Source of the DNA: Alphaproteobacteria bacterium HGW-Alphaproteobacteria-18
GTDB taxonomy: Bacteria > Pseudomonadota > Alphaproteobacteria > Caulobacterales > Hyphomonadaceae
DNA length: 64,000 bases
NCBI GenBank assembly: GCA_002841155.1
Contig: PHEH01000001.1
Location: 186,001-250,000, forward strand
Direction: 5' to 3'
Made by a program: the position numbers and the translations under genes. A model generated the notes under the pieces. It did not search any database. It was not told where the DNA came from and saw nothing but the letters and a program-made list of their open reading frames with translations. This document shows, in pieces, positions 1 through 9,500 of the stretch. Numbering within the stretch: the stretch's first letter is position 1; every line of letters starts with the position of its first letter.

Positions 1-756
1 GAGTTCAAGCGTGTGTACGCCCCCGCCACTATGGGTGTTGGATACAACCTGCCAGGGGTTTCGCGACTGTAACCAGGGCCGAAGTGCGCGGCTCCAGATG
101 AGCAGTGCTGCCCAGCTGATGGTAACGCCAATCCAGAGTGCGCGCTGTCCAGGGTCTGCCGTATAGCGGTCCACGCCGAGCACGTGGGCTATCGCGGCAG
201 CAAAGCCCGTTACAGCGAGGGCTACGTGCAGATACCGCCACCACTCATACCTCAGCCGCAGACGCTTCCGGAATTCGGAAGAGATGATCAAGCCAATGAA
301 ACACGCCATCGCAAGGCGGCCAGAGGTCAACTCCCAGCGCGCCGTCAGGGGATTGAGATCGCCCAGTTCTGGCTCAAACCAGATATAGAGAATGAGAAAA
401 TGCCCGATCACCAGACCCAGCGCGATACGGCTCATATACCGATGAAAAAGATAGACAATGTCTGCCCCGAAGGGGTGCGTCATCCATCTCAGCCGGCCGG
501 TCAGCGCAAACTGCAAGGCGATCAATGCCAGCCCCCCAAAACCGAGCCCCATGGAGAATTCGCGCAGTGGTGGACTGGGTACGGACAAAGATGACCAATG
601 AAGGATTGCAAATGGCGCCGAGAGAGCCGCGCAGCCAGCTGCAATGAGCCCGAAAGCCCAGAGCCAGAGTATCCAGGGTTGCTCGCGAACTTTCACGCGC
701 CCTTGCGGGGGGAGCGGATGTTCTTGCAAATTCGAAATGGCTTTGGGCTTGGGCAT
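1..756 (-). CDS. Ferric-reductase-like transmembrane protein, 3' end cut by window edge
   Basis: Reading the minus strand from ATG at 756 gives 252 uninterrupted codons to position 1, so the C-terminus lies outside the window. Several hydrophobic segments contain four histidines in the settings LFHRYM, VIGHFL, YLHVAL and AIAHVL, the pattern by which ferric-reductase-like membrane domains (FRE/NOX superfamily) bind two haems across the membrane. Family members usually continue into FAD- and NAD(P)H-binding domains, which would fall off the edge. An in-frame TAG upstream and no other ATG support the start, although no strong ribosome-binding site is visible. It is divergent from a TonB receptor, which suggests a role in iron or other redox metal acquisition; that role is inferred. 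Confidence 0.75.
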   Translation of the reverse strand, partial: MPKPKAISNLQEHPLPPQGRVKVREQPWILWLWAFGLIAAGCAALSAPFAILHWSSLSVPSPPLREFSMGLGFGGLALIALQFALTGRLRWMTHPFGADIVYLFHRYMSRIALGLVIGHFLILYIWFEPELGDLNPLTARWELTSGRLAMACFIGLIISSEFRKRLRLRYEWWRYLHVALAVTGFAAAIAHVLGVDRYTADPGQRALWIGVTISWAALLIWSRALRPWLQSRNPWQVVSNTHSGGGVHTLEL

Positions 757-982
757 AGTTGAGAACAACGGGGCAGGACGTGACTGGTTCCACGATATTT
801 TGAACCAGAACTTGCCAGGCGCTTGTGAACAAGAGCCTGCTCCTGCCTTTGCCGATCTCTATGTCCACGCAGAACCGGTCAGCTGCGGCCGGCGGGGCGA
901 GGGTGCTTTTCAACCCCGGGGCGGGTGTCCGTTTGTCCTCATGTTTGAGCGGTATCGAAGCTTCTCTGAACCTTCGTCATAC

Positions 983-1003
983 CGTCATGTGAGTGTCATG
1001 ACG
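983..1003. promoter_or_regulatory. Operator-like dyad upstream of TonB receptor
   Basis: CGTCATG at 983-989 and its exact complement CATGACG at 997-1003 flank a 7-base spacer, and CGTCAT also occurs at 975-980. The site is 50 bases before the receptor ATG, inside the 296-base divergent gap 757-1052, which holds no other gene I can support. A repressor site is an inference; it does not match a Fur box I recognise. Confidence 0.4.
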
Positions 1004-1052
1004 ACCTGCGATGCCCCCGGTTTCTGAACCATACTCCTGCTGGGAAATTCCA

Positions 1053-3470
1053 ATGTATCGTTTTCTTATGTCCGCCTCATGCCTCGCTATCGCCGCGATC
1101 CATCCTGCATTCGCGCAGGAAACCGAAAAGGACGCGCAGCAGCAGGCACGCACACTCGACACCGTCATCGTAACCGGCACGCGCGCCGCTGAGCGCACCG
1201 CCTTCGAGACGCTCGCGCCTGTCGATGTCGTGACCGGGGATACGCTCAGACAAACAGTTTCGCCCGAGCTTGTCGATTCGCTTGCCCAGCTCATTCCCTC
1301 CTTCAATGTCCAGCGTCTTCCGATGGCTGACGGTGCGATTTTCGTGCGCCCGGCCCGCCTGCGCTCGCTCTCGCCCGATCAGACGCTCGTGCTGATCAAT
1401 GGCAAGCGCCGTCACCGCTCGGCCTTCCTTGGCAATCGCGGCGCGCAGGCGGTCGACCTCGCGCAGATCCCGAGCTTCGCGATCTCGCGCATGGAAGTGC
1501 TGCGCGACGGCGCCTCAGCGCAGTATGGCTCCGACGCCATCGCCGGGGTGATCAACATCATCCTCGACAGCGAGCCGGGCTATAGCGGCTTTGGTCAGGT
1601 TTCCCAATATTATGAAGGCGATGGCACGCAATACCAGGGTGGCGCGAAGGCCGGTTTTGATCTTGGCGGCCGGGGTTCTGCTGTGTTTACAGCCGAATAC
1701 ACCGATGCAAGCGCGACCTCGCGCTCCCGTCAGCGCCCGGATGCCATCGCGTTCCAGGCCGCCAACCCGGAACTGAACGTGGCCAACCCTGTGCAGCGCT
1801 GGGGCAAGCCGGACCGCGAAGCGCTCCGCCTCGCCATGAATGCTGTTTACGATTTCACCCCCTCCATCGAGGGTTACGCCTTCGGCACCTGGGGCGAGGG
1901 CAGCGGCGTCAACGACTTCAACTGGCGCAACCCCGACAGCACCAACGCCTACAACACCACACCGCTCGATCCGGACTATGACCTGTCGGCGATCTATCCT
2001 GCCGGCTTCACGCCGCGCTTCGGACAGGACGATAATGACCGTGCCCTGACGGCTGGTGTGCGTGGCGATCTCGGCGCTGCCTTCAACTGGGATCTCTCGG
2101 CCAGCTATGGCCGCAATGAGATCGACTATTTCATCAATGAGACGATCAACGCCTCGCTGGGTTCGGCCAGCCCGACGGATTTCCGCGCCGGTATCCTGCG
2201 TCAGCGTGACTTCAACCTCAATGCAGACTTTGTCTACCTACTTGATGCCGGCCTTGCCGAGCCGCTCAACATCGCCTTCGGTGCAGAGCGTCGCGATGAA
2301 CGTTTCGAGATCGAGGCGGGCGACCTTGCCTCCTATGCGGTCGGCCCACTTGCGGTCGTTGGTCTGCCATCCGGCTCCAACGGCTTTCCCGGCTATAGCG
2401 AGTTGCAGGCCGGCACCTTCGAGCAGGAAAGCCATGCTGCCTATGTCGATATTGAAGCTGCCCTCACGGATCGGCTGACGCTGGGTGGAGCGGTGCGCTT
2501 CGAAGACTATTCCGAATTTGGTTCGACAACGGATTACAAGCTGTCTGGCCGATTCGAACTTACCGACAATCTCGCCCTGCGCAGCACATGGTCGACCGGT
2601 TTCCGTGCCCCGACGCCGGGTCAGCTTGAATCTGAGCGCACCAGCCAGGGGCTGAACTCGGTGACGCTGAACCTCGTGACCAGCGGCCGGTTCAATCCGA
2701 CCGGCCCAGTGGCGGATATCATCAATGGCCGCCCTGACGGTCAGGTCATTTTCGCACTGACGCCGGAGACATCCGAAAACCTCTCGCTTGGCCTGGCCTA
2801 TCGCAATGATCTCGGCTTCACCGCGACGGTCGACGTTTACCAGATCGAGCTTGATGATCGCTTCTCCACGCGTGGTGGCTTCCAGCTGACGGACGCGGAG
2901 CGCGCGCAGCTCTCCGCCCTCGGTATTCCCGGCGGAGAGAGCATCACCACCGCCTCATTCTTCCAGAACGTGTTCGACACGCGTACGCGCGGTGTGGACT
3001 TTGTCGGCAGCTGGGCAGGGGAAGCCTTTGACGGGAACCTCAATCTCAGCCTCGCCTATAACTGGAACGAGACGAAAGTGACCCGCGAGGCAATTGCCGG
3101 CGTGTTCAACGATGTCTCCCGCCGGCTGTTTGAAGAAGGCCTGCCGCAACACAACATTGTTGCCAGCATGGACTACAAGCGGGGCCGTTGGGGCCTCCTG
3201 TCGCGGGCGCGCTACTATGGCGAATGGACCGATGTGGACGACAGCGCCGATGTGACCTTCCAGGACTTCAGCGGAATAACGTTGTTCGACCTGGCCCTGT
3301 CCTATGAGGTCAATGATCAGGTGCAGGTACGTGTCGGCGCGGAGAATGTGTTCAACACCTATCCCGACGAGTCGCGTCACCAAGCCAATCGCGGTCTCAA
3401 ATATTCGCGCAATGCGCCATATGACACAGATGGCGGCAAGGCCTATATCCGGGTCATGGCGTCGTTCTGA
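1053..3470 (+). CDS. TonB-dependent outer-membrane receptor
   Basis: An 805-residue TonB-dependent receptor. ATG 1053 is chosen because it opens a classic signal peptide (MYRFLMSASCLAIAAI, cleavage after AFA); an in-frame ATG at 1011 would put 14 unlikely residues ahead of it. After a TVIVTGTR TonB-box-like start comes a plug domain with the conserved VLRDGASAQYGSDAIAGVINI segment split by one residue, then a 22-strand-type barrel ending in an aromatic residue (VMASF). The substrate cannot be read from sequence. The divergent ferric-reductase-like gene and the downstream Tat-exported PLP enzyme make an iron-siderophore or amino-acid-like ligand plausible. The downstream gene starts 83 bases later and may be co-transcribed. 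Confidence 0.9.
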   Translation: MYRFLMSASCLAIAAIHPAFAQETEKDAQQQARTLDTVIVTGTRAAERTAFETLAPVDVVTGDTLRQTVSPELVDSLAQLIPSFNVQRLPMADGAIFVRPARLRSLSPDQTLVLINGKRRHRSAFLGNRGAQAVDLAQIPSFAISRMEVLRDGASAQYGSDAIAGVINIILDSEPGYSGFGQVSQYYEGDGTQYQGGAKAGFDLGGRGSAVFTAEYTDASATSRSRQRPDAIAFQAANPELNVANPVQRWGKPDREALRLAMNAVYDFTPSIEGYAFGTWGEGSGVNDFNWRNPDSTNAYNTTPLDPDYDLSAIYPAGFTPRFGQDDNDRALTAGVRGDLGAAFNWDLSASYGRNEIDYFINETINASLGSASPTDFRAGILRQRDFNLNADFVYLLDAGLAEPLNIAFGAERRDERFEIEAGDLASYAVGPLAVVGLPSGSNGFPGYSELQAGTFEQESHAAYVDIEAALTDRLTLGGAVRFEDYSEFGSTTDYKLSGRFELTDNLALRSTWSTGFRAPTPGQLESERTSQGLNSVTLNLVTSGRFNPTGPVADIINGRPDGQVIFALTPETSENLSLGLAYRNDLGFTATVDVYQIELDDRFSTRGGFQLTDAERAQLSALGIPGGESITTASFFQNVFDTRTRGVDFVGSWAGEAFDGNLNLSLAYNWNETKVTREAIAGVFNDVSRRLFEEGLPQHNIVASMDYKRGRWGLLSRARYYGEWTDVDDSADVTFQDFSGITLFDLALSYEVNDQVQVRVGAENVFNTYPDESRHQANRGLKYSRNAPYDTDGGKAYIRVMASF

Positions 3471-3553
3471 GGACGACCCTGAAAACGTAATCAGGCAGGG
3501 GGCGGCGCGGTGGCGTCGCCTCTTTCCTGTGATGACAAGCTTGAGGAACAGCG

Positions 3554-4852
3554 ATGGCAAATTTCACACGCCGGGCCATGCTCGGGGCTGCTTCAGGCCT
3601 GGCGGTTACAGGGCTCGCCTCTGCGCAGTCGCTCGCCCGTCTGCCGGCAACATCTGCCGATCCGGCTCTGGCGGCGGGCGACGGGGCCTATTGGCGCGCC
3701 GTGCGCGGGCTCTATGACGTCACCGACGAGATGATCCATCTTGAGCATGGCAACTGGGGTATGATGGCCCGGCCTGTCCTGGAGGCGCACAAGGCGGCGC
3801 TGGACCGGGTGAATGCGCGCACCTCAATCTATGCGCGGCGCGAGTTTGGCGGTGATTTCCAGCCGATTCTTGCCGCGACCGCAGCTGCCATCGGGGCAGG
3901 CGAGGACGAGATCGTCTTTACCCGGAATGCCACTGAGGCCATGCAGGCGCTGATTTCAGGCTATAATCGCCTGCGGCCCGGCGACGGTGTACTCTATGCC
4001 GACCTTGACTACCCCGCCATGCAGACAGCGATGGGGTGGCTCTCTGCCCGTCGCGGCGCACGCGTGCATCAGATTACCCTGCCAGAGCCGGCAACCCATC
4101 AGGCCATCCTTGATGCTTATGTCGGCGCGCTGGAGGCAAATCCGCATATCCGCCTCATCCTGCTTACCCATCTGAGCCATCGCACAGGCCTTGTTCTGCC
4201 TGTGGCGGAGATTGTGGATATTGCGCGCGCGCATGGGGCAGACGTACTGCTCGATTCCGCCCATGCCTTCGGTCAGGTGGATTTTGATGTGGCGGCGCTG
4301 GGGGCCGATTTCATCGGCCTGAACCTGCATAAATGGATCGGCGCCCCGCTCGGCGTCGGCGCGGTCTATATCCGCCGTGGCCGGACCGGGGATATCGACC
4401 CTTACATGAATGCCGAACAGCCACCGCCGGAAGGCATCCGCGCGCGCGTCCACACGGGCACCGTCAACCTCGCCGCTTTGCTCGCTGTACCGGATGCGCT
4501 CAGCGTGCATGCGGCGCTCGGCCCAGCGCGTAAGGAAGCCCGGCTACGCCACCTGCGTAGCCTCTGGGCGGAAAGCCTGCGGGCGCATCCCGGTATCGAG
4601 ATTCTCACGCCGCCCGACCCGCGCCTTCATGCCGGCATCACCTCCTTCCGTCTGGCAGGGCAGACGAGTCTCAGCGAGAATGCGGCCCTGGCGACACGCC
4701 TGGCGGAGGAGTTTGGCATCTTCACCGTGATGCGGGACGGGCTGGCCAGCGGCGCCTGCGTCCGCGTTACGCCCGCGGTCTTCACCAGTGAAGATGAGAT
4801 CGGCGCCTTGACCGATGCCTTGCGGACCATCCTCGCCAGCACGCCAGGCTGA
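3554..4852 (+). CDS. Tat-exported class V aminotransferase-like PLP enzyme
   Basis: A 432-residue fold-type I PLP enzyme of the class V/isopenicillin-N-epimerase-like group. The N-terminus MANFTRRAMLGAASG followed by a hydrophobic run and an A-S-A-Q site is a twin-arginine signal, so the folded enzyme should act in the periplasm. LNLHKWIG carries the probable PLP lysine, K260, and DVLLDSAHAFGQ is the cofactor-binding strand. GAGGA precedes the ATG at good spacing. Known Tat-exported relatives include PvdN of Pseudomonas, which modifies pyoverdine in the periplasm; the adjacent TonB receptor makes a similar siderophore- or ligand-modifying role attractive, but this is inferred. A cysteine-desulfurase-like or lyase activity is not excluded. 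Confidence 0.82.
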   Translation: MANFTRRAMLGAASGLAVTGLASAQSLARLPATSADPALAAGDGAYWRAVRGLYDVTDEMIHLEHGNWGMMARPVLEAHKAALDRVNARTSIYARREFGGDFQPILAATAAAIGAGEDEIVFTRNATEAMQALISGYNRLRPGDGVLYADLDYPAMQTAMGWLSARRGARVHQITLPEPATHQAILDAYVGALEANPHIRLILLTHLSHRTGLVLPVAEIVDIARAHGADVLLDSAHAFGQVDFDVAALGADFIGLNLHKWIGAPLGVGAVYIRRGRTGDIDPYMNAEQPPPEGIRARVHTGTVNLAALLAVPDALSVHAALGPARKEARLRHLRSLWAESLRAHPGIEILTPPDPRLHAGITSFRLAGQTSLSENAALATRLAEEFGIFTVMRDGLASGACVRVTPAVFTSEDEIGALTDALRTILASTPG

Positions 4853-4957
4853 TTGCAGGCTCAGCGCTTAAACGCCCATTGCCTCCCATCGAGACGAACA
4901 GGTCGCGTATCTTGAATTTTCTGGACAGCTGCCCTGGCCGCGCATACACGACACTTC

Positions 4958-5143
4958 TGACGGTTCCCTCGCGAGGGGGATTAAAATGGGAATGCAGTGA
5001 GGGCTGAGAGGTCTGACTCTGTAGCTGTACCCGCAACTGTAACCGGCGAGCTAAGCCGCATGAAGCCACTGGGGCGCCCGATAGGGAACTCTGGGAAGGC
5101 GCGGACCGAAGCGATGAACCGGAAGCCAGGAGACCTGCCGTCA
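4958..5143 (+). promoter_or_regulatory. Cobalamin riboswitch (copy 1), upstream of cobW-cobN-cobO
   Basis: A cobalamin-binding leader RNA. The closing P1 helix pairs TGACGG at 4958-4963 with CCGTCA at 5138-5143. Hallmarks of the family are visible in order: the GGGAA/GTGAGG region, the ACCCGCAACTGTAACCGG core, the GAAGCCACTG segment and the B12-box GCCAGGAGACCTGCC at the 3' side. It lies about 320 bases before the cobW ATG, an unusually long distance, and no T-rich terminator is visible in between, so how it switches expression is unclear. By family knowledge it should lower expression when adenosylcobalamin is abundant. Confidence 0.95.
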
Positions 5144-5146
5144 AAT

Positions 5147-5203
5147 TGTCGCCCCTCTCCCGACCGGGTCTAGTCGGCAGAGCGGAACTCCGTCGTGGCG
5201 ACA
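5147..5203 (+). other. Structured RNA element appended to riboswitch, copy 1
   Basis: Immediately 3' of P1, TGTCGCC at 5147-5153 can pair with GGCGACA at 5197-5203. Inside, CTCTCCCGAC at 5155-5164 pairs with GTCGGCAGAG at 5173-5182 (nine of ten pairs, one C-C mismatch), and CGG at 5183-5185 with CCG at 5190-5192, giving a three-way junction. The sequence is identical in the second riboswitch. It has no T tract and is not a standard terminator; the rest of the gap to 5460 shows nothing I can support. Confidence 0.6.
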
Positions 5204-5460
5204 TGATTTTGGCTGACGTGTGAGCGTCGGGTGATCCGTGTGCGCCGTTTGCCGGTGCAGGCTATTCCCGATTGTCAGGCGTCCTGAACCCGGCGGCGAT
5301 CCATCGCAGCCGGATGGGAGATGGCATATGGCGGCGCGCATCTGTGGCTCGCTCGTGCACGCAGAAGAAGGAGGCTCGCGTCACACCGGCGCCAGCAGCT
5401 TCCGCCGTTCACCCTCAGCCAATCGCTTCCCGATCCCTGTCCCCTTCGAAGGTGTTCCTC

Positions 5461-6513
5461 ATGGCTGATTCCTCAACGCGCACGGGCAAGATCCCCGCGA
5501 CCATCATCACCGGCTTTCTCGGCGCCGGAAAGACAACACTCATCCGTCATCTGATTGAAAATGCAGGTGGCCGGCGCATTGCCCTCATCATCAATGAGTT
5601 CGGCGATGTTGGCGTGGATGGCGAGATACTGAAAGACTGCGGCGTAGAAAGCTGCGGTGAAGACGACATCATCGAGCTCGCCAATGGCTGCATCTGCTGC
5701 ACCGTGGCCGATGATTTCCTGCCCACTATTCAGGCGCTTCTGGACCGCGACGTGCCGCCCGATCACATCGTCATCGAGACCTCCGGCCTGGCGCTGCCGA
5801 AACCGCTGGTCCAGGCCTTCAACTGGCCCGAAGTGCGCACCCGCGTCACGGTCGATGGTGTGGTGACGCTGGTGGACGCCGACGCCGTGGCGCAAGGGCG
5901 CTTTGCCCATGACGAAACCGCGCTCACCGCGCAGCGTGCCGCCGACGACATGCTCGACCATGACAGTCCGCTGGAGGAACTCTTCGAAGACCAGCTCCAC
6001 TGCGCCGACATGGTCGTCTTGACCAAGGCCGACCTTGTCGCGCCCGAGGCGCTTGAGCGCGTCCGCTCGGAACTGACAGAGCACACTCGTCCCGGCGTGC
6101 ATTTCATGCAGGCCGAAAACGGCAACATCCCGGTCAACACCCTGCTCGGTCTTGGCATAGGTGTCGAGAATGAGATCGACGCCCGTCACTCTCATCATGA
6201 CAGCGAAGAGGGCGATCACGACCATGATGACTTTGACAGTTGCGTCGTCGAGATCGGCAGCATTGCGTCGGCCGAGCTGCTCGCCGAACGGATTGCGGCG
6301 CTTGCCAAAGCCGAAGAAGTCTATCGTGTCAAAGGCTTCGTCGCGGTGCAGGGGCGCGATATGCGCCTCCTTCTTCAGGCGGTGGGCCCGCGCGTTAACA
6401 GCCACTATGACCGGCCCTGGAAAGAAGGTGAGGCGCGCGCCGGAAGGCTAGTCGTCATCGGTGCCTCCGGCTTTGACCGGGCTGCTGCCGCGCGTATCCT
6501 GACGGGCGGCTGA
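5461..6513 (+). CDS. cobW: CobW, COG0523 GTPase of the cobalamin locus
   Basis: A 350-residue G3E-family P-loop GTPase thought to handle cobalt for CobN-type chelation. GFLGAGKTT at residues 18-26 is the Walker A loop, NGCICC at 75-80 is the metal-binding CxCC motif, and a histidine/aspartate-rich stretch (HSHHDSEEGDHDHDD) precedes the C-terminal CobW domain. The reading frame is open upstream to 5272, but ATG 5461 has GAAGG eight bases before it and gives the normal CobW N-terminus; the extension is low-complexity and dissimilar. cobN follows after 5 bases, and the gene is under the riboswitch at 4958-5143. Confidence 0.95.
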   Translation: MADSSTRTGKIPATIITGFLGAGKTTLIRHLIENAGGRRIALIINEFGDVGVDGEILKDCGVESCGEDDIIELANGCICCTVADDFLPTIQALLDRDVPPDHIVIETSGLALPKPLVQAFNWPEVRTRVTVDGVVTLVDADAVAQGRFAHDETALTAQRAADDMLDHDSPLEELFEDQLHCADMVVLTKADLVAPEALERVRSELTEHTRPGVHFMQAENGNIPVNTLLGLGIGVENEIDARHSHHDSEEGDHDHDDFDSCVVEIGSIASAELLAERIAALAKAEEVYRVKGFVAVQGRDMRLLLQAVGPRVNSHYDRPWKEGEARAGRLVVIGASGFDRAAAARILTGG

Positions 6514-6518
6514 CGCGC

Positions 6519-9500
6519 ATGCACCTCCTGAACATCCGCGAGGGTCAGGTCACCGACGGAGCAGAACCTGTCGATCTCGGCCAGTCACCGGGCGATATCG
6601 TCGTCATCTCGGCGGCGGACACCGACCTCTCGGCCCTGGAGGCGGCCCAAAGGCGTGCCGGGCCGGGGGCGCCCGCCCTTCGCCTCGCCAACCTCATGAT
6701 GTTGCAGCATAATTTCTCGATCGACCTCTATATTCAGAAGGTCGTCTTGCGCGCAAAATTCATCTGTGTACGTGTGCTTGGTGGGCGAACCTACTGGCCC
6801 TACGGCATCGCGGAAATCGTGCGGACGGCGCGTGAAAATGCCATTCCGCTCGCGATGATCCCCGGAGACGCCCGCCCGGACGCTGACCTGGAGGGGTTGT
6901 CCACCGTCTCTCCGGAGGATCACGCGCGTCTCTGGTCTTACCTTCAGGAAGGGGGGGCGGATAACATCACGGCGTTCCTGCAGCATACCGCATATCTGAC
7001 GGGCTATTCTCCCGACCCCGGCCCACCTCCGGAGCCGCTTCCGCGCGCTGGCCTCTACTGGCCGGGCGAGGCCCCGCGCGATCTTGCGGACATGGAGGCG
7101 CTCTGGGCCCGCACCGCGCCCGCCGCGCTCATCATCTTCTACCGCGCCTATTATCTGGCCGGTGAAATGCAGTCCCTCGACGCCCTGATCGAGGCAGTGC
7201 GCGCAAAGGGGCTCAACCCGCTTCCGGTCTTTCTCCACAGTCTGAAAGATGAAGCCTGCGCAGAGTTCGTTGCGCGCCAGATTGAGGCCGCCGCGCCGGA
7301 CATCATCCTGAACCTCACCGGATTCGCCGTCTCCACACCGGGCGAGGCCCGTGAGCCATCTGTGCTGGAACGCGCCGATTGCCCCATTCTCCAGGCCGTC
7401 CTCAGCAGCGGCCCACTGGCCGATTGGGAAGCGGGCACGCGCGGCCTCGGCGCGCGCGACGTGGCCATGAATGTCGCCCTGCCGGAAGTGGACGGCCGCA
7501 TCTTCACCCGTGCCATTGCGTTCAAGCAGCGGGCAGGCCCCAGCAACCTCACCCAGCATGCCGGTGTGCGTCACATGCCGCTCGCTGATCGCATGATTTT
7601 CGTTGCCGAGCAGGCCGCCGCCTGGGTGGGCCTGCGCCGCGCGCCGCCCGCTGAGCGCCGCGTTGCGATCATCCTGGCGAACTATCCAAACCGGGATGGC
7701 CGCCTCGCCAATGGCGTTGGCCTCGACACACCCGCCGGGGCAATAGAGGTCCTGCGCGCGATGAAGGCGGCAGGCTACACGCTTTCTGGCGAGCCCGAAA
7801 CCGCCGCCGCGCTCATGGACCGTCTCACCGCCGGCCCGACCAATGATCGTGAAAAACAGATCAGCCTACCCGGAGAAACACTTCCGCTGGCGGACTATGA
7901 AACATTTTTCGCCGCGCTCCCCGTATCCGTTCAGGCGCAGGTGACATCCCGCTGGGGCCCGCCGCAACAGGATCCGTTCTATGAACCGGGCGCCGGCTTC
8001 CGCCTTGGTCTCCACCGCTTCGGAAATGTCATTATCGGCGTCCAGCCCGCGCGCGGCTACAATATCAACCCTGTCGAAAGCTATCACAGCCCGGACCTGC
8101 CACCGCCCCACGGCTATTTTGCGTTCTATGCCTGGCTTCGCCAAACCTTCGGTGCACACGCGATCATCCATATGGGCAAGCATGGCAATCTCGAATGGCT
8201 GCCGGGAAAAGCGCTTGCGCTCTCGGAAACATGTTTCCCCGAGGCGGTCTTCGGCCCGCTGCCGCATCTCTATCCCTTCATCGTCAATGATCCTGGCGAG
8301 GGCACGCAGGCCAAGCGCCGCGCCAGCGCTGTCATCATTGACCATCTCACGCCCCCGATGACGCGCGCCGAGAGCTATGGCCCCCTCAAGGATCTGGAAG
8401 GCCTCGTCGATGAATACTACGAAGCCGCCAGCCTCGACACCCGGCGGCTCAAGCCGCTTCGGCAGTCTATCCTGGAAGCAGCCGCCCGCGCCGGTCTCGA
8501 CCGTGACGGCGTTTACTCCCCCGGAGATGAAGACGCGGCCATATCCGCGCTCGACAACTACCTCTGTGAACTGAAGGAAATTCAGATACGCGATGGCCTG
8601 CATATTTTTGGCCGCGCGCCGGAGGGACGCCTCCTGACAGACCTTACCGTCGCCATCGCCCGCGCTCCGCGCCAGAACGGGGAGGGGGCCAACGCCTCTC
8701 TTCTCCGCGCCCTCTCTCAAGATCTGGGCTTGTCCTTTGATCCCCTGGACTGCCGGCTCGGCGATCTCTGGAGCGGCCCCAGGCCCCCTATCCTGTCAGC
8801 CCTCAATGCTGCGCCCTGGCGCACATATGGCGACACGGTCGAGCGCCTCGAACACCTCGCTGCCCGCCTGGTCTCGGGAGAGGCAGTTGATCGGAATTGG
8901 TCCAACACGCACGCCGTGATGACCTATGTGTCCAACGATCTCCTACCGGCGCTCACCGCCTGCGGCGCGGGTGAAATCGCCGGCCTGATGCGGGGGCTTG
9001 AGGGCCGTTTCGTCATGCCGGGCGCCTCGGGCGCGCCAACGCGGGGGCGCCCCGATGTGCTGCCCACTGGGAAGAACTTCTATTCCGTAGACACACGGTC
9101 GGTACCGACCCGCACGGCCTGGGCGCTCGGCTGGAAATCGGCCCAGCTGCTGGTGGAAGACTACCGCCAGCGCGAGGGCATGTGGCCCCGCGCCATGACG
9201 CTGTCGGCCTGGGGCACATCCAATATGCGCACTGGCGGGGATGATGTCGCCCAGGCCCTCGCCATGATGGGCGCGCGGCCTAAATGGGATGATGCCTCGC
9301 GCCGCGTCACGGGGTTTGAAATTCTCCCCCTCGCCCTGCTTGGCCGCCCGCGCGTCGATGTCACCTTCCGCGTCTCGGGTTTCTTCCGCGATGCATTTGC
9401 CGGGCAGATGGACCTGATCGACTCCGCCGCCCGCGCCATCATGAAGCTGGACGAGAGCGAGGCCGACAACCCTCTCGCCGCGCGTTACCGGTCAGAGCGA

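Larger units (their letters stand above)
4955..5204 (+). repeat. 250-base direct repeat, copy 1 (riboswitch plus appended element)
   Basis: This segment matches 12961-13210 with 8 differences in 250 positions by eye, a distance of exactly 8006 bases. Identity stops abruptly on both sides, at TTCTGACGG on the left and GGCGACAT on the right. It covers the whole riboswitch and the structured element after it. Confidence 0.95.

Noticed and set aside
374..913. 179-residue minus-strand open frame at the left end
   Set aside because: It overlaps the well-supported ferric-reductase-like gene (1-756) in another frame, has no membrane or family pattern, and continues past that gene's start only by lack of stops.
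5272..5460. N-terminal extension of cobW
   Set aside because: No similarity to CobW N-termini and no ribosome-binding site; ATG 5461 has both.
5473..6405. 310-residue open frame antisense to cobW
   Set aside because: Mirror of codon bias; no domain pattern or start signal.
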